Of a stretch of DNA of 49,513 bases, positions 13,973-22,651 are shown one piece after another (positions within the stretch are counted from its first letter, which is position 1; each line of letters starts with the position of its first letter). The stretch comes from Lachnospiraceae bacterium UBA3689. GTDB lineage: Bacteria; Bacillota; Clostridia; Lachnospirales; Lachnospiraceae. The position numbers and the translations under genes were made by a program. The DNA lies in the NCBI GenBank assembly GCA_002371465.1, contig DFIU01000011.1, positions 1-49,513 on the forward strand. Reading direction: 5' to 3'. The notes below the pieces were generated by a model. The model was not told the origin of the DNA and ran no database searches. It saw nothing but the letters and a program-made list of their open reading frames with translations.

Positions 13973-15325
13973 ATGAAAAAACAAATCATTTCAGCCCTTC
14001 TCGTGGGCGCTATGGCAGTGTCCCTTGCAGCCTGTGGAAGCAGCGGCGAGGCAGGAAAGACAGCGGAGTCCGGTGCGGCTCAGCCTGCCAACGTAGAGAA
14101 GGAAGATGACCATACGCTCTCTGTCTACGCCTGGGACAAGAACTTCAACATCCCGGCTCTTGAGGCAGCGGAGAAGGCTTATCAGAAAAAGGACCCGGAT
14201 TTCAAGCTGGATATCATCGAGCAGTCCCAGTCTTCTGATGTTGAAAATGCTCTGACTCTGGCAGGATCATCCGACGACTACAGTACTCTGCCGGATATCG
14301 TTCTCTTCCAGGATCACTACATCAACAAGTATGTAGCGGATTATCCGGACGCCTGGCAGGATGTCAATGACGCGGACATCAACTGGGATGACTTCGCGGC
14401 AGAGAAGATTTCCTTCTCCACCATCGGCGGCAAGCACTACGGCGTACCGGTTGATAACGGAACGGTTATCGCGGCTTACCGGACCGACCTCCTGAAAGAA
14501 GCGGGTCACTCCATCGATGAGATGACCGGCATTACCTGGGACAAGTTCGATGAGATCGGCAAGGACGTTTATGAAAAGACCGGCAAGTACCTGCTCTGCA
14601 TGGACGGCGACGGCAATGACCTTCCCTATATGATGATGCAGGCAGAGGGCAAGTCCCAGTTCAAGGACGGCAAGCCTGTCTTTGCGGATGACGATACCTT
14701 CAAGCAGATCATCGGCGTGATCGCAAAACTGCAGCAGGACAACGTTCTGTATCTGGCAAATGACTGGTCTGATTATACCGATCAGGCAATCCAGGGCGAC
14801 ATGGTTGCCGGTGTCATCAACGGTAACTGGATCATCCCGACCATCGAACAGGTCAAGGACAACAGCGGAAAGTGGGAGATCACTTCCATGCCGACCTTAA
14901 GCGGAGAGGAAGGTTACGCGTCTAACGGCGGTTCTTCCCTCTACCTGACAGCAGCCTGCAAAAAGCCCGACCTTGCCAAGGACTTCCTCGCTTATACCTT
15001 CGGCGGCGGTGAAGGCGCTCAGGCTACTTATGATGAGGCTCTGACCAAGGGCGGCGTCATCACAACCTTTACACCGGCAGGTGGATCCGATGTTTACAAC
15101 CAGGGCGTTGAATTCTTCAACAACCAGCCGATCTACAGCCAGATCGTTAAGATGGGGGCAAATGTCAAACCGGTTGAGCAGTCCGATTATCACTATCCGG
15201 CAAGAGAGCAGATCGCTTCCGCGATCCAGAACATCATCGGCGGCGCCGATGTGGATTCTTCCCTGAAGGATGCTCAGGATCAGGTTGTGTTCCAGATGAA
15301 CTCTGTTACATCTGAAGCAGCTTAA
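13973..15325 (+). CDS. ABC transporter extracellular solute-binding lipoprotein (carbohydrate type)
   Basis: Captures a solute outside the membrane and hands it to the two permeases encoded downstream. The N-terminus has a lipoprotein signal peptide with lipobox LAAC (lipidated Cys21), followed by a Ser/Gly/Glu linker. The mature part matches family 1 solute-binding proteins: LSVYAWDKNF near the start, PDIVLFQDHYINKYVAD, GVPVDNGTVIAAYRTDLL, and the late stretch with repeated Gly/Ala. At 450 residues it is of normal length. Family 1 usually binds oligosaccharides, but the ligand cannot be read. GGAGGAAAG lies just upstream. Two hairpins between this gene and the permeases probably keep its transcript level higher than theirs. 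Confidence 0.88.
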   Translation: MKKQIISALLVGAMAVSLAACGSSGEAGKTAESGAAQPANVEKEDDHTLSVYAWDKNFNIPALEAAEKAYQKKDPDFKLDIIEQSQSSDVENALTLAGSSDDYSTLPDIVLFQDHYINKYVADYPDAWQDVNDADINWDDFAAEKISFSTIGGKHYGVPVDNGTVIAAYRTDLLKEAGHSIDEMTGITWDKFDEIGKDVYEKTGKYLLCMDGDGNDLPYMMMQAEGKSQFKDGKPVFADDDTFKQIIGVIAKLQQDNVLYLANDWSDYTDQAIQGDMVAGVINGNWIIPTIEQVKDNSGKWEITSMPTLSGEEGYASNGGSSLYLTAACKKPDLAKDFLAYTFGGGEGAQATYDEALTKGGVITTFTPAGGSDVYNQGVEFFNNQPIYSQIVKMGANVKPVEQSDYHYPAREQIASAIQNIIGGADVDSSLKDAQDQVVFQMNSVTSEAA

Positions 15326-15364
15326 GGGATCTTCCAGATTTACTCAAACATTCAAATGAAAGAG

Positions 15365-15393
15365 ACGGGGGATCGGTTCCGGTTCCCCGTTTT
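15365..15393 (+). terminator. Partial terminator after the binding-protein gene
   Basis: ACGGGGGA (15365-15372) pairs with TTCCCCGT (15383-15390), ending in TTTT. The T-run is short, so read-through into the permease genes is expected. Confidence 0.6.
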
Positions 15394-15394
15394 C

Positions 15395-15426
15395 AGATCA
15401 TGAAAGGGCCATGCCTTTCATGATCT
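15395..15426 (+). other. Perfect 13-bp hairpin before the permease genes
   Basis: AGATCATGAAAGG (15395-15407) pairs exactly with CCTTTCATGATCT (15414-15426) around a 6-base loop. It lies directly behind the partial terminator. It can block 3'-to-5' decay and stabilise the binding-protein mRNA, as known for intercistronic hairpins in ABC operons. Confidence 0.6.
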
Positions 15427-15473
15427 TTACGGGAAAACAATGATTACACCCGGTAAAAAAGGGGGCATTTATT

Positions 15474-16370
15474 TTGAAGAAAAAAGGCATGAGCGTCCTG
15501 GCAAAGCAGCATGCAGCCGGTTGGGCATTTTTAATGCCGGCAACCCTGCTGATCTTTGTCATGAGCTTTTATCCGATGGTGCAGGCATTTCTCATGTCGC
15601 TGAAGACCGGTTCTTCCGCCAGACTGAAATGGGCGAATCCTGTCAGTTTCAACTACACCCGGATGTTCAGCGATAAGCTGTTCATGCGGTCTGTGGGAAA
15701 TACGTTCCTGTATCTGGTCATTCAGGTCCCGATCATGCTGATCCTGGCGATCCTGTTGGCTCAGCTCCTCAACAACAAGGATCTGAAGTTTAAGGGTCTG
15801 TTCAGAACCTGCGTCTTCCTGCCGTGTGCGACCTCCCTGGTATCCTACGCGCTGATCTTCAAGTCTTTATTTGCAACTCAGGGTCTCATCAATAGCGTTC
15901 TGTCCAACATGCACATCATCAGCAAGAACATCAACTGGCTGGGCAATCCGGGTACGGCAAGATTCGTCATTATCTTTGCCCTGATCTGGAGATGGACCGG
16001 TTACAACATGGTCTTCTATCTGGCAGGCCTGCAGAACATCGAATATTCAGTCTATGAAGCGGCTCATATCGATGGGGCAAATGGCTGGAAGACTTTCTGG
16101 TACATCACAGTCCCTCTTTTAAAGCCGGTTATCGTCATGACCTTTATCATGTCCATCAACGGTACCCTGCAGCTCTTTGACGAGTCCGTCAACCTGACCA
16201 AGGGCGGTCCCGCCAATACGACGATCACGATGTCTCATTACATCTACAATAACTCCTTCGGACAGGGTGTCGCCAACTTCGGTTACGCCTGCGCCATGTC
16301 CTTTTTCGTCTTTATCCTGGTCGCGATCCTGGCTGCGATCAACCTGAAAGTAGGTGATACCCGTGACTGA
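15474..16370 (+). CDS. ABC transporter permease, MalF/UgpA type
   Basis: Inner-membrane channel subunit of the importer. It has six predicted membrane segments, beginning with AGWAFLMPATLLIFVMSFYP near residues 15-35. The cytoplasmic coupling loop (EAA motif) reads EAAHIDGANGWKTFWYITVP, starting at residue 195, where the ATPase docks. 298 residues is normal for a short MalF-type subunit. The start is TTG at 15474 with AAGGGGG 8-9 bases upstream; an ATG at 15489 is too far from that site. The last bases overlap the next permease (GTGACTGA). No ATPase gene is linked, so a shared MsmK/MalK-type ATPase encoded elsewhere is expected. Confidence 0.88.
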   Translation: MKKKGMSVLAKQHAAGWAFLMPATLLIFVMSFYPMVQAFLMSLKTGSSARLKWANPVSFNYTRMFSDKLFMRSVGNTFLYLVIQVPIMLILAILLAQLLNNKDLKFKGLFRTCVFLPCATSLVSYALIFKSLFATQGLINSVLSNMHIISKNINWLGNPGTARFVIIFALIWRWTGYNMVFYLAGLQNIEYSVYEAAHIDGANGWKTFWYITVPLLKPVIVMTFIMSINGTLQLFDESVNLTKGGPANTTITMSHYIYNNSFGQGVANFGYACAMSFFVFILVAILAAINLKVGDTRD

Positions 16371-17214
16371 TAGCGTACAGACAACGACTGGTAAAAAGAA
16401 TAAATCCATGACGCAGAGGAGACTGATCCCGACCTATATTTTCCTGGTGATCTTTTCCCTCTTCTCCGTCTTCCCCCTCTACTGGATGATCACGGCGGCG
16501 ACCAATAAGTCGCTGGAAGTTGCCCAGGGCAAGATCTGGTTCGGCACCAATCTTGCAGAGAACTTCACCAAACTGATCCGGGACGAGGCACTGGGAACGT
16601 CCATGTGGAATTCCTTCTTCTACGCGACGGTTCAGATGCTGCTTTGCCTTTTGATCTGCTCCCTTGCCGGTTACGGTTTCGAGCTGTATCATGACAAGGC
16701 AAAGGATAAGCTCTTTGCCTTCCTGCTCCTGGGTATGATGATTCCCCAGGTCGCGACCATGATCCCGCTCTTTCGGATGATGTCGGGCGGCAAGCTCTTA
16801 AATACCGTCTGGGCTTTCATCCTGCCCCAGCTGTCGACCCCCTTTATGATCATGATGTTCCGGCAGAATTCCCGGAATTTCCCGCCGGATATCATGGAGG
16901 CGGCACGTCTCGACGGTCTGTCCGAGATCCGGATCTTCTTCAGCATGTATATGCCGGTCATGAAATCCACCTATGCGGCAGCGGCGGTTATCACCTTTAT
17001 GAACGCCTGGAACGCTTACCTGTGGCCCAAGGTCGTCATGACCAAGAACCAGGCGCAGACCATGCCCATGCTGATTGCCAATCTGGCAGGTGGCTACACC
17101 ATCGACTATGGGGAACTGATGCTGGGCGTTTTGTTCTGCTCCATCCCGACCATGATCATCTTCTTCATCCTGCAGAAGCAGTTCGCGGAAGGTATCACGG
17201 GATCTGTCAAGTAA
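16363..17214 (+). CDS. ABC transporter permease, MalG type
   Basis: Partner of the preceding permease. Six membrane segments, starting with PTYIFLVIFSLFSVFPLYWMI in shortened form near residues 23-42. The EAA coupling loop is EAARLDGLSEIRIFFSMYMP, starting at residue 179. It ends with VTGSVK-like GITGSVK, the usual MalG-type C-terminus. I prefer GTG 16363, which overlaps the previous stop as GTGACTGA and has AGGTGA 6-8 bases upstream; a GTG at 16354 is in frame but sits on that ribosome site. Together with the lipoprotein it forms a CUT1-type sugar importer lacking its own ATPase. Confidence 0.87.
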   Translation: MTDSVQTTTGKKNKSMTQRRLIPTYIFLVIFSLFSVFPLYWMITAATNKSLEVAQGKIWFGTNLAENFTKLIRDEALGTSMWNSFFYATVQMLLCLLICSLAGYGFELYHDKAKDKLFAFLLLGMMIPQVATMIPLFRMMSGGKLLNTVWAFILPQLSTPFMIMMFRQNSRNFPPDIMEAARLDGLSEIRIFFSMYMPVMKSTYAAAAVITFMNAWNAYLWPKVVMTKNQAQTMPMLIANLAGGYTIDYGELMLGVLFCSIPTMIIFFILQKQFAEGITGSVK

Positions 17215-17261
17215 GGCAGCGGGAGAACTCTATTTTCTGTAAATTCCTGCAAACATAAAAT

Positions 17262-17310
17262 AAGTCCGGCGCAGACTGCCTCTTTTCCGGGGCGGCTTGC
17301 GTTCGGACTT
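17262..17310 (+). terminator. Large stem-loop ending the ABC importer operon
   Basis: AAGTCCG (17262-17268) pairs with CGGACTT (17304-17310), with a further GCGCA/TGCGT helix and a GC-rich inner hairpin. A run ATTTTT follows a few bases later. It most likely terminates the importer transcript. Because it spans TTG 17297, that codon is unlikely to start the helicase gene. Confidence 0.55.
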
Positions 17311-17338
17311 ATCGGCATTTTTAAAAGAAAGAATACCA

Positions 17339-19399
17339 GTGAGAGAAGAGTACACAAGTTTCATCACGAACCGAGCCCAGGAGGAAGCGATCCGTTCCAC
17401 AAACGGACCGCTTTTGCTTGTCAGTTGTCCCGGAGCGGGTAAGACGACGACCCTGATCCGCCGCATCCACTATCTGCTGCAGATGGGAGTGGAGCCGGAC
17501 AGCATCCTGATGGTGACCTTTACCAATGCGGCTGCCCGGGATATGCAGGAGAAGTTTAAAACGATGTACGGTTACAATCCGGGCGTCGTCTTTCAGACCA
17601 TCCATTCCCTCTGCTTTAACCTGCTTCGGTCTGAAGGTCGCTTTGATACGGGAGATATCTTAAAAAGCTCCGATCAGAGAAACTTCTTCCTCGACCGCAT
17701 GAGGCGCTACAGCTGGATCAGCGATCCCTGGGAACTCTCCAAGGATGTCATCACGGAGATCAGCGCCCTAAGGAACAGCGGAATTGCCTTAAAGGATTAT
17801 GTGCCGACCAGCTGCAGCAAGGCGGCATTTTCCGATCTTTACTACGCCTATGCGGAGTATAAGAGCCAGCACCACAAGATCGACTTTGACGATATGCTCT
17901 CGGAGTGCCGGGACCTGCTGACCCACAGCTCGCAGATCCTGAAAAAATGGCAGGGGACCTTCCGTTATATCCAGTGCGACGAGTACCAGGACACCAATAT
18001 GCTGCAAAGGGACATCCTCTACCTGCTCGCCGGGAAAAACGGCAACCTCTGTGTGGTCGGCGACGACGACCAGAGCATCTACGGTTTTAGAGGGGCGGAC
18101 CCTTCGATCATGATGAATTTTCCCAAGGACATGGACCGCGCCAGGACCATCGTTATGGGGACCAATTACCGGTCGGCTCTGACCATTGTGCAGACCGCGG
18201 AGAAGCTGATCCGCTGCAATCAGGAGCGTTTTGACAAGGACTTTGTTTCCGAGCGGGGCAAGCAGCAGATCTTTGGCACAGTCATTTACCAGCGCTACCA
18301 TACCCGGCGAGACGAGATCGCCGGCATCATCCGGCTGATGAAGGAAAAGCACGAGGAAGGGGTTGCCTATTCGGATATGGCGATCCTTTTCCGGACCAAC
18401 CAGCAGGCGCAGCTGCCGGTGGTGGAACTTGCCAATGCGGATCTTCCGTTCTATACGACAGAGACCGTCCAGAGTATCTACGACGGCTGGATCTTCGGAG
18501 ACATCCGGTCCTATGCAAGGCTGGCACTGGGAGAAGGGGGACGGGACGACATCCTGCGGGTTCTCAACCATCCGGGCCGCTATCTGAGGGAGGCAGAATT
18601 TCGGAATGCGGATTTTTCCTACCGGGGCTTTCGCCGGGCGATATCCTATCTCAAGCAGGACGAATACTGGAAATACGAAGCGGCGGACGATAAGATCCGC
18701 GACTGGATCGACGCCCTGGGACCGGGCAGTCTGAAGATCTCGGATCCAACGGAAAAACTGTTTGAGGGACTTTTGGGCAGGCGAAGCGTTCACTATGACC
18801 AGTACCTTGCCGATTATGCCAAGTTCCGCAATACCGATCCCCAGGAATTTGCGGAGATCCTGGACCAGCTGCGGGAGGAGGCGAAGCGCTTTGAGGATAT
18901 CGGCGCCTGGTTCTCCTACGCGGACGATTACCAGGGAAAACTCGCTGAGGATCGGAGGAAAAATGACCGGTCCGGGGTGACGCTCACGACCATGCACAAG
19001 GCGAAGGGGCTGGAGTGGAACACGGTCTTTATCATCGACGTCAACAAGGACCTGGTGCCCTATGAGCAAAAGGGACAGACGGCGGATATCGAGGAGGAGC
19101 GGCGGCTCTTTTATGTGGCGATGACCCGCGCCAAGGACCACCTCTATATCCTCAATTCTTCCAGGCAGGAATCCCTCTTTTTTAAGGAAATTCAGCCGGA
19201 TCAGGGACAGGAGAAGGGAGAGAGGGCGCCGGATCAGTTTATCGGAAGAAAGGTCCGCCACAGAAGATTTGGGACCGGTCGGGTCGCGGAGGCGTCGCCC
19301 GGCAGGATCGCCGTGGATTTTTCCATCGGACGGAAACGATTTTTATATCCGGACGCCTTCCGGCAGGGATACCTGACCTTTACCGATCCGGAAACTTGA
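17339..19399 (+). CDS. UvrD/PcrA-like superfamily 1 DNA helicase
   Basis: ATP-dependent 3'-5' helicase acting in repair or replication-fork processing. Residues from GTG 17339: Q-motif and Walker A NRAQEEAIRS and SCPGAGKTTTL (K35), motif Ia VTFTNAAARDM, motif II IQCDEYQDTN, motif III GDDDQSIYGFRGA, motif V/VI TTMHKAKGLEW and FYVAMTRAKDHL. The C-terminus (GRKVRHRRFGTGRV onward) is the small beta domain common in UvrD/PcrA. At about 686 residues it is slightly shorter than PcrA. The frame can extend to a TTG at 17297, but that lies in a strong stem-loop, so I place the start at GTG 17339, with only a weak ribosome site. Monocistronic. Whether it is the main PcrA or an extra Rep-like helicase is not clear. 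Confidence 0.85.
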   Translation: MREEYTSFITNRAQEEAIRSTNGPLLLVSCPGAGKTTTLIRRIHYLLQMGVEPDSILMVTFTNAAARDMQEKFKTMYGYNPGVVFQTIHSLCFNLLRSEGRFDTGDILKSSDQRNFFLDRMRRYSWISDPWELSKDVITEISALRNSGIALKDYVPTSCSKAAFSDLYYAYAEYKSQHHKIDFDDMLSECRDLLTHSSQILKKWQGTFRYIQCDEYQDTNMLQRDILYLLAGKNGNLCVVGDDDQSIYGFRGADPSIMMNFPKDMDRARTIVMGTNYRSALTIVQTAEKLIRCNQERFDKDFVSERGKQQIFGTVIYQRYHTRRDEIAGIIRLMKEKHEEGVAYSDMAILFRTNQQAQLPVVELANADLPFYTTETVQSIYDGWIFGDIRSYARLALGEGGRDDILRVLNHPGRYLREAEFRNADFSYRGFRRAISYLKQDEYWKYEAADDKIRDWIDALGPGSLKISDPTEKLFEGLLGRRSVHYDQYLADYAKFRNTDPQEFAEILDQLREEAKRFEDIGAWFSYADDYQGKLAEDRRKNDRSGVTLTTMHKAKGLEWNTVFIIDVNKDLVPYEQKGQTADIEEERRLFYVAMTRAKDHLYILNSSRQESLFFKEIQPDQGQEKGERAPDQFIGRKVRHRRFGTGRVAEASPGRIAVDFSIGRKRFLYPDAFRQGYLTFTDPET

Positions 19400-19450
19400 C
19401 CTTTTTTGCGAAAATGCCGAAACTGACAGGCGGAAATGGAGGGCTTTTGA

Positions 19451-19479
19451 TTGAAATGCCCTGCAAGAAAATTTATAAT
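19451..19479 (+). promoter_or_regulatory. Strong promoter of the dgkA-phasin-ubiB operon
   Basis: TTGAAA (19451-19456), exactly 17 bases, then a perfect TATAAT (19474-19479). Near-consensus housekeeping promoter about 40 bases before dgkA. Confidence 0.8.
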
Positions 19480-19519
19480 AAAGAGGTAACATGAGACCGG
19501 CATAAAAGGGGCAGGAAAT

Positions 19520-19888
19520 TTGAAGAAGAGAAGTCCGCTTTATAAAAGTTTCGGATATGCATTCCAGGGGGTCTTCACCGGTATCAAGTCGGAGCGAAAT
19601 ATGAAGATCCACTGCCTGGCGGCAGCCCTGGTTGTGATCGCAGGGGTGCTTCTTGGCATCAGCAAAGAAGAGTGGATCGCCTGCCTGCTGCTTTTTGGTC
19701 TGGTCATGAGCCTTGAACTGGTCAATACGGCGGTCGAGTCCATCGTGGACCTGGTTACGACGGATCGGAAGCCGCTCGCCAAAAAGGCAAAGGATACGGC
19801 GGCGGGAGCCGTCCTCATCGCGGCGATTTTTGCGGCGGTGATCGGACTGTTGATTTTTGTACCTAAGCTGATAGCGGTATTTGCGTAA
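19520..19888 (+). CDS. dgkA: Diacylglycerol/undecaprenol kinase family protein
   Basis: Small integral membrane kinase; in Gram-positives the family mostly phosphorylates undecaprenol, feeding the lipid carrier for cell-wall synthesis. Three hydrophobic segments are visible (about 30-48, 50-68, 95-118). The signature LELVNTAVESIVDL and the motif AKDTAAGAVL carry the catalytic and metal-binding acids of DgkA. 122 residues is normal. The start is TTG at 19520 with GGGGCAGGA upstream. It is the first gene of an operon with the phasin-like and UbiB genes (12- and 3-base gaps). Confidence 0.9.
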   Translation: MKKRSPLYKSFGYAFQGVFTGIKSERNMKIHCLAAALVVIAGVLLGISKEEWIACLLLFGLVMSLELVNTAVESIVDLVTTDRKPLAKKAKDTAAGAVLIAAIFAAVIGLLIFVPKLIAVFA

Positions 19889-19900
19889 GGAGGAGAAAAA

Positions 19901-20260
19901 ATGGCAGTTGATAATCTTACGGATGGAATCAAGAAGTTATTGCTGGCGGGAGTAGGCGCGGTTGCGGCGACAGCGGATAAGAGCCAGGAGATCTTTGATG
20001 ACCTGGTCAAAAAGGGCGAGCTGACCGTGGAGCAGGGCAAGGTCCTCAACCAGGAACTGAAGCATACGGTCAAGGAGACCGTTTCCCGCGAGAAGCAGCC
20101 GAAAGAAGAGGAGACGGAAACGAAGGAAAATCCGATCCGGGATCTGGGCGCTATGGTTGCCGGCATGACGGCTGAGCAGCTGGAGACACTCAAAGCAAAG
20201 ATTCAGGAAGCGGAAGAGGCTGTCAAGACAGCGGATACGGATACAAAGGACGGAGAATAA
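19901..20260 (+). CDS. Phasin-like coiled-coil protein
   Basis: 119 residues. A short helix with a small hydrophobic patch (LLLAGVGAVAATAD) is followed by DDLVKKGELTVEQGK, a charged central part and a second helix ending in acidic residues. This pattern is that of the small phasin/PhaF-like helical proteins encoded next to UbiB-family kinases in Clostridia. No enzymatic motif. Its 3-base spacing to the UbiB gene suggests it works with that kinase, perhaps as a membrane- or lipid-associated regulator (inference). AAGGAGGAG provides a strong ribosome site. Confidence 0.6.
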   Translation: MAVDNLTDGIKKLLLAGVGAVAATADKSQEIFDDLVKKGELTVEQGKVLNQELKHTVKETVSREKQPKEEETETKENPIRDLGAMVAGMTAEQLETLKAKIQEAEEAVKTADTDTKDGE

Positions 20261-20263
20261 TCT

Positions 20264-21880
20264 TTGGCACCCAATGAGACCGAACATATTCAGAAGGAAA
20301 ATGGCTCGCGGCTCAGAGAAATTACGGCTGTCCTGCATAAATACAAGATTTCAAGAGGCGTAACTCCCGAGAAGTTACGCCTCATTTTGGAAGAGCTGGG
20401 TCCCACCTATGTCAAGCTTGGTCAGATTATGTCGCTGCATTCCGACATTCTGCCCAAGCGTTATTGTGATGAGCTGATGAAGCTCAATACGGAAGTGACC
20501 CCCATGCCCTTTGAGGTCGTGGAGGAGGTTCTGGACCATTCCTACCGGGGACACTGGGACGAGATCTTTGCCTCCATGGATCCGGACCCGATCGGATCGG
20601 CTTCGATCGCTCAGGTTCACCGGGCGACCTTAAAAAATGGGGAAGAGGTCATTGTCAAGGTCGAACGCAAGGGGATCTATGACACCATGGCGCGGGATAT
20701 CCGCCTGCTTCATCGGGCGGTCCGCCTCCTGCCCCCGGTCGCCAACCTCAAAAATCTGGTCGATCTCAATATGGTTTTAGATGAGATGTGGACGGTCGCC
20801 CAGGAGGAAATGGACTTCTTAAAGGAAGCCGCCAACATGGAGGAATTTGCCGCCAACAACGCGGATGTCACTTACATCAAGGTTCCCCGCCTCTATCGGG
20901 AATACACGACCTCCCATGTCCTGGTCATGGAATATATCGACGCTCCGGCGATCAATGAGACCGAGACTCTGACCCGGCAGGGCTATGATTTGGATGAAAT
21001 CGGCAGGAAGTTCGTCAACAACTTCATCAAGCAGGTCATGGAGGACGGCTTCTTTCACGCCGACCCCCATCCGGGAAATGTAAAAATTGAGGATGGGAAG
21101 ATCGTCTGGCTGGACATGGGGATGATGGGACGGCTGACCGAGCGGGACCGGGGTATCATGGTGCGCGGAGTGGAAGGTATCGCCATGCACGACGTCTCCA
21201 AGGTGACCGACGCCGTTCTCGATCTGGGAACCTTCTGGGGCAAGCAGGATCGGGACCAGCTCTACCGTGATCTCAGGGACTTTCTCCAGGAATACGGGTC
21301 CCGGTCTATGGGCAGTATCGATCTGGGGGATACGCTTGAAGCCCTGATGGACATCATGAAGAAGAACCATATCGGTATGCCCCACGGGATGACCATGCTG
21401 GCAAGGGGGCTGACCCACATGGAAGGGGTCCTTGCCGAGATCAGCCCGGAGATCAGCATGATGGAGATCGCTGTGGACCGGGCATCGGAGAACTGGCTCA
21501 AGAGCCTTGACTGGAAGGCAGAACTGGAGAAAAATGCCAGAAGGCTCTACCGGTCCGGCACCAAGGGGATCGAGCTGCCGTCCCTATTTAATGACGCCCT
21601 CAAGGAATACTTAAAAGGGCAGGGACGGATGAACTTAAAGCTGGAAACCTCCCAGGAGTTCTCCCAGTTGGTCTGGTCCTCGGTCCGCAACCTGGTCATA
21701 GGCATCTGCATCACAGGGCTCTTGCTCAGTTCCAGCATTTTGTGTACGACGGATATGGCACCCAAGGTGCTGGGAATCCCGGTGCTGGGAGCTCTGGGCT
21801 ACATCATCGCCTTTGGAGCCATTTTCTATCTGCTGGCGAGGTACGGGCTTAGAAAACTTCGCCAGTGGCGGAGGAGATAA
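20264..21880 (+). CDS. UbiB/ABC1/AarF family atypical kinase
   Basis: Atypical protein-kinase-like ATPase, tied in other organisms to isoprenoid-quinone and lipid metabolism. The family KxGQ motif is KLGQIMSLHSDILP near residues 48-61, the Ala-rich nucleotide loop is IGSASIAQVH, the lysine strand EVIVKVERKG, and the catalytic block HADPHPGN plus WLDMGMMG are all intact. Two C-terminal hydrophobic segments (VIGICITGLLLSSSIL and the final LGYIIAFGAIFYLLA) anchor it in the membrane. 538 residues is normal. TTG start at 20264 with GGACGGAG upstream, overlapping the end of the phasin-like gene. The 3' end overlaps the convergent HAD gene by 32 bases. Confidence 0.9.
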   Translation: MAPNETEHIQKENGSRLREITAVLHKYKISRGVTPEKLRLILEELGPTYVKLGQIMSLHSDILPKRYCDELMKLNTEVTPMPFEVVEEVLDHSYRGHWDEIFASMDPDPIGSASIAQVHRATLKNGEEVIVKVERKGIYDTMARDIRLLHRAVRLLPPVANLKNLVDLNMVLDEMWTVAQEEMDFLKEAANMEEFAANNADVTYIKVPRLYREYTTSHVLVMEYIDAPAINETETLTRQGYDLDEIGRKFVNNFIKQVMEDGFFHADPHPGNVKIEDGKIVWLDMGMMGRLTERDRGIMVRGVEGIAMHDVSKVTDAVLDLGTFWGKQDRDQLYRDLRDFLQEYGSRSMGSIDLGDTLEALMDIMKKNHIGMPHGMTMLARGLTHMEGVLAEISPEISMMEIAVDRASENWLKSLDWKAELEKNARRLYRSGTKGIELPSLFNDALKEYLKGQGRMNLKLETSQEFSQLVWSSVRNLVIGICITGLLLSSSILCTTDMAPKVLGIPVLGALGYIIAFGAIFYLLARYGLRKLRQWRRR

Positions 21881-22469
21881 AAGCCTTTAAGCCGCTTAAA
21901 TCGCCGTCAAAGACATAGCTCTTAAGACCGGCGTTTCGGGCGCCGGCTGCATTTTCCGGAAGATCGTCGATAAAAAGACTTTCTTCCGGTTTTATCTGAA
22001 AACGCTCAAAGCCACGCTCAAAGAATTCCTTCTGAGGTTTAACATAACCAACTTCTGCCGAAAAATGAAAACCATCGTAATCCTGGGGATTGGGCAGCAG
22101 GTCCCGGATGGCGGCTGGCATTCGGATGGAAGCGTTGGAGAAGAGGTAGATGTGGTAGCCCCGCTCCTTTATGTCATGGACGATCCGGTCCATGCCGGGA
22201 TTGGGATAGCAGTTGAATTTGTGCCAGTCGCGGAAGGAAAGAGCAGCAAGCTCCTTCTCCTCATCGGTATCGAGATGGGTCAGCATCTTTTTGAGACAGG
22301 ATTCCTCGGACTTAAAGCCGCAGTCCAGGACCATCCATTCCGTGGAATAAAAGACGGCGTTGGCGATCTTGCGGATCATGGCGGGATCTTTGGTATAATG
22401 CTCGATGACAAGGGTGGAGTGGTAGTCTAGGACGACCTTGCCCATGTCAAACAGGATGTTTTCTATCAT
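21849..22469 (-). CDS. HAD-superfamily hydrolase (YihX-like)
   Basis: Cytoplasmic phosphatase of HAD subfamily IA. Motif I is NILFDMGKVVLDY: the first Asp (nucleophile) is present but the usual second Asp (+2) is Gly-Lys, i.e. DxGKV as in the YihX/epoxide-hydrolase-N group. Motif II is IYLFSNAS, motif III the Lys in YVKPQKEFF, motif IV FIDDLPENAAGA. The family acts on sugar phosphates such as glucose-1-phosphate; the substrate here is unknown. 206 residues is normal. AGAGG precedes the ATG. The last 32 bases overlap the convergent UbiB gene, so the two mRNAs are complementary at their ends. Confidence 0.85.
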   Translation of the reverse strand: MIENILFDMGKVVLDYHSTLVIEHYTKDPAMIRKIANAVFYSTEWMVLDCGFKSEESCLKKMLTHLDTDEEKELAALSFRDWHKFNCYPNPGMDRIVHDIKERGYHIYLFSNASIRMPAAIRDLLPNPQDYDGFHFSAEVGYVKPQKEFFERGFERFQIKPEESLFIDDLPENAAGARNAGLKSYVFDGDLSGLKAFISSATGEVF

Positions 22470-22651
22470 GCGGTAACCTCTGCTTTAAAAAGTTTAGAAA
22501 AGTGTTTATCGGGTTTGGGAAAATTCCCTCTCAGTCTATGTCATTTTTCGCTTTCTGGCAAATGCAACTAAGGGGGAAATTTAAGCGTTGTGCCGCATGT
22601 TTCGATTACACCACCTACTAAGGATAAATTAGCAAGCTGAGGGAAGTTAAC

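Noticed and set aside
17297..17338. TTG 17297 as helicase start
   Set aside because: It lies in the right half of the stem-loop that ends the previous operon and has no ribosome site.
17789..19261. 490-codon open frame on the minus strand inside the helicase gene
   Set aside because: It lies wholly antisense to a gene with all seven helicase motifs; its composition is a mirror of that codon use and no ribosome site or motif supports it.
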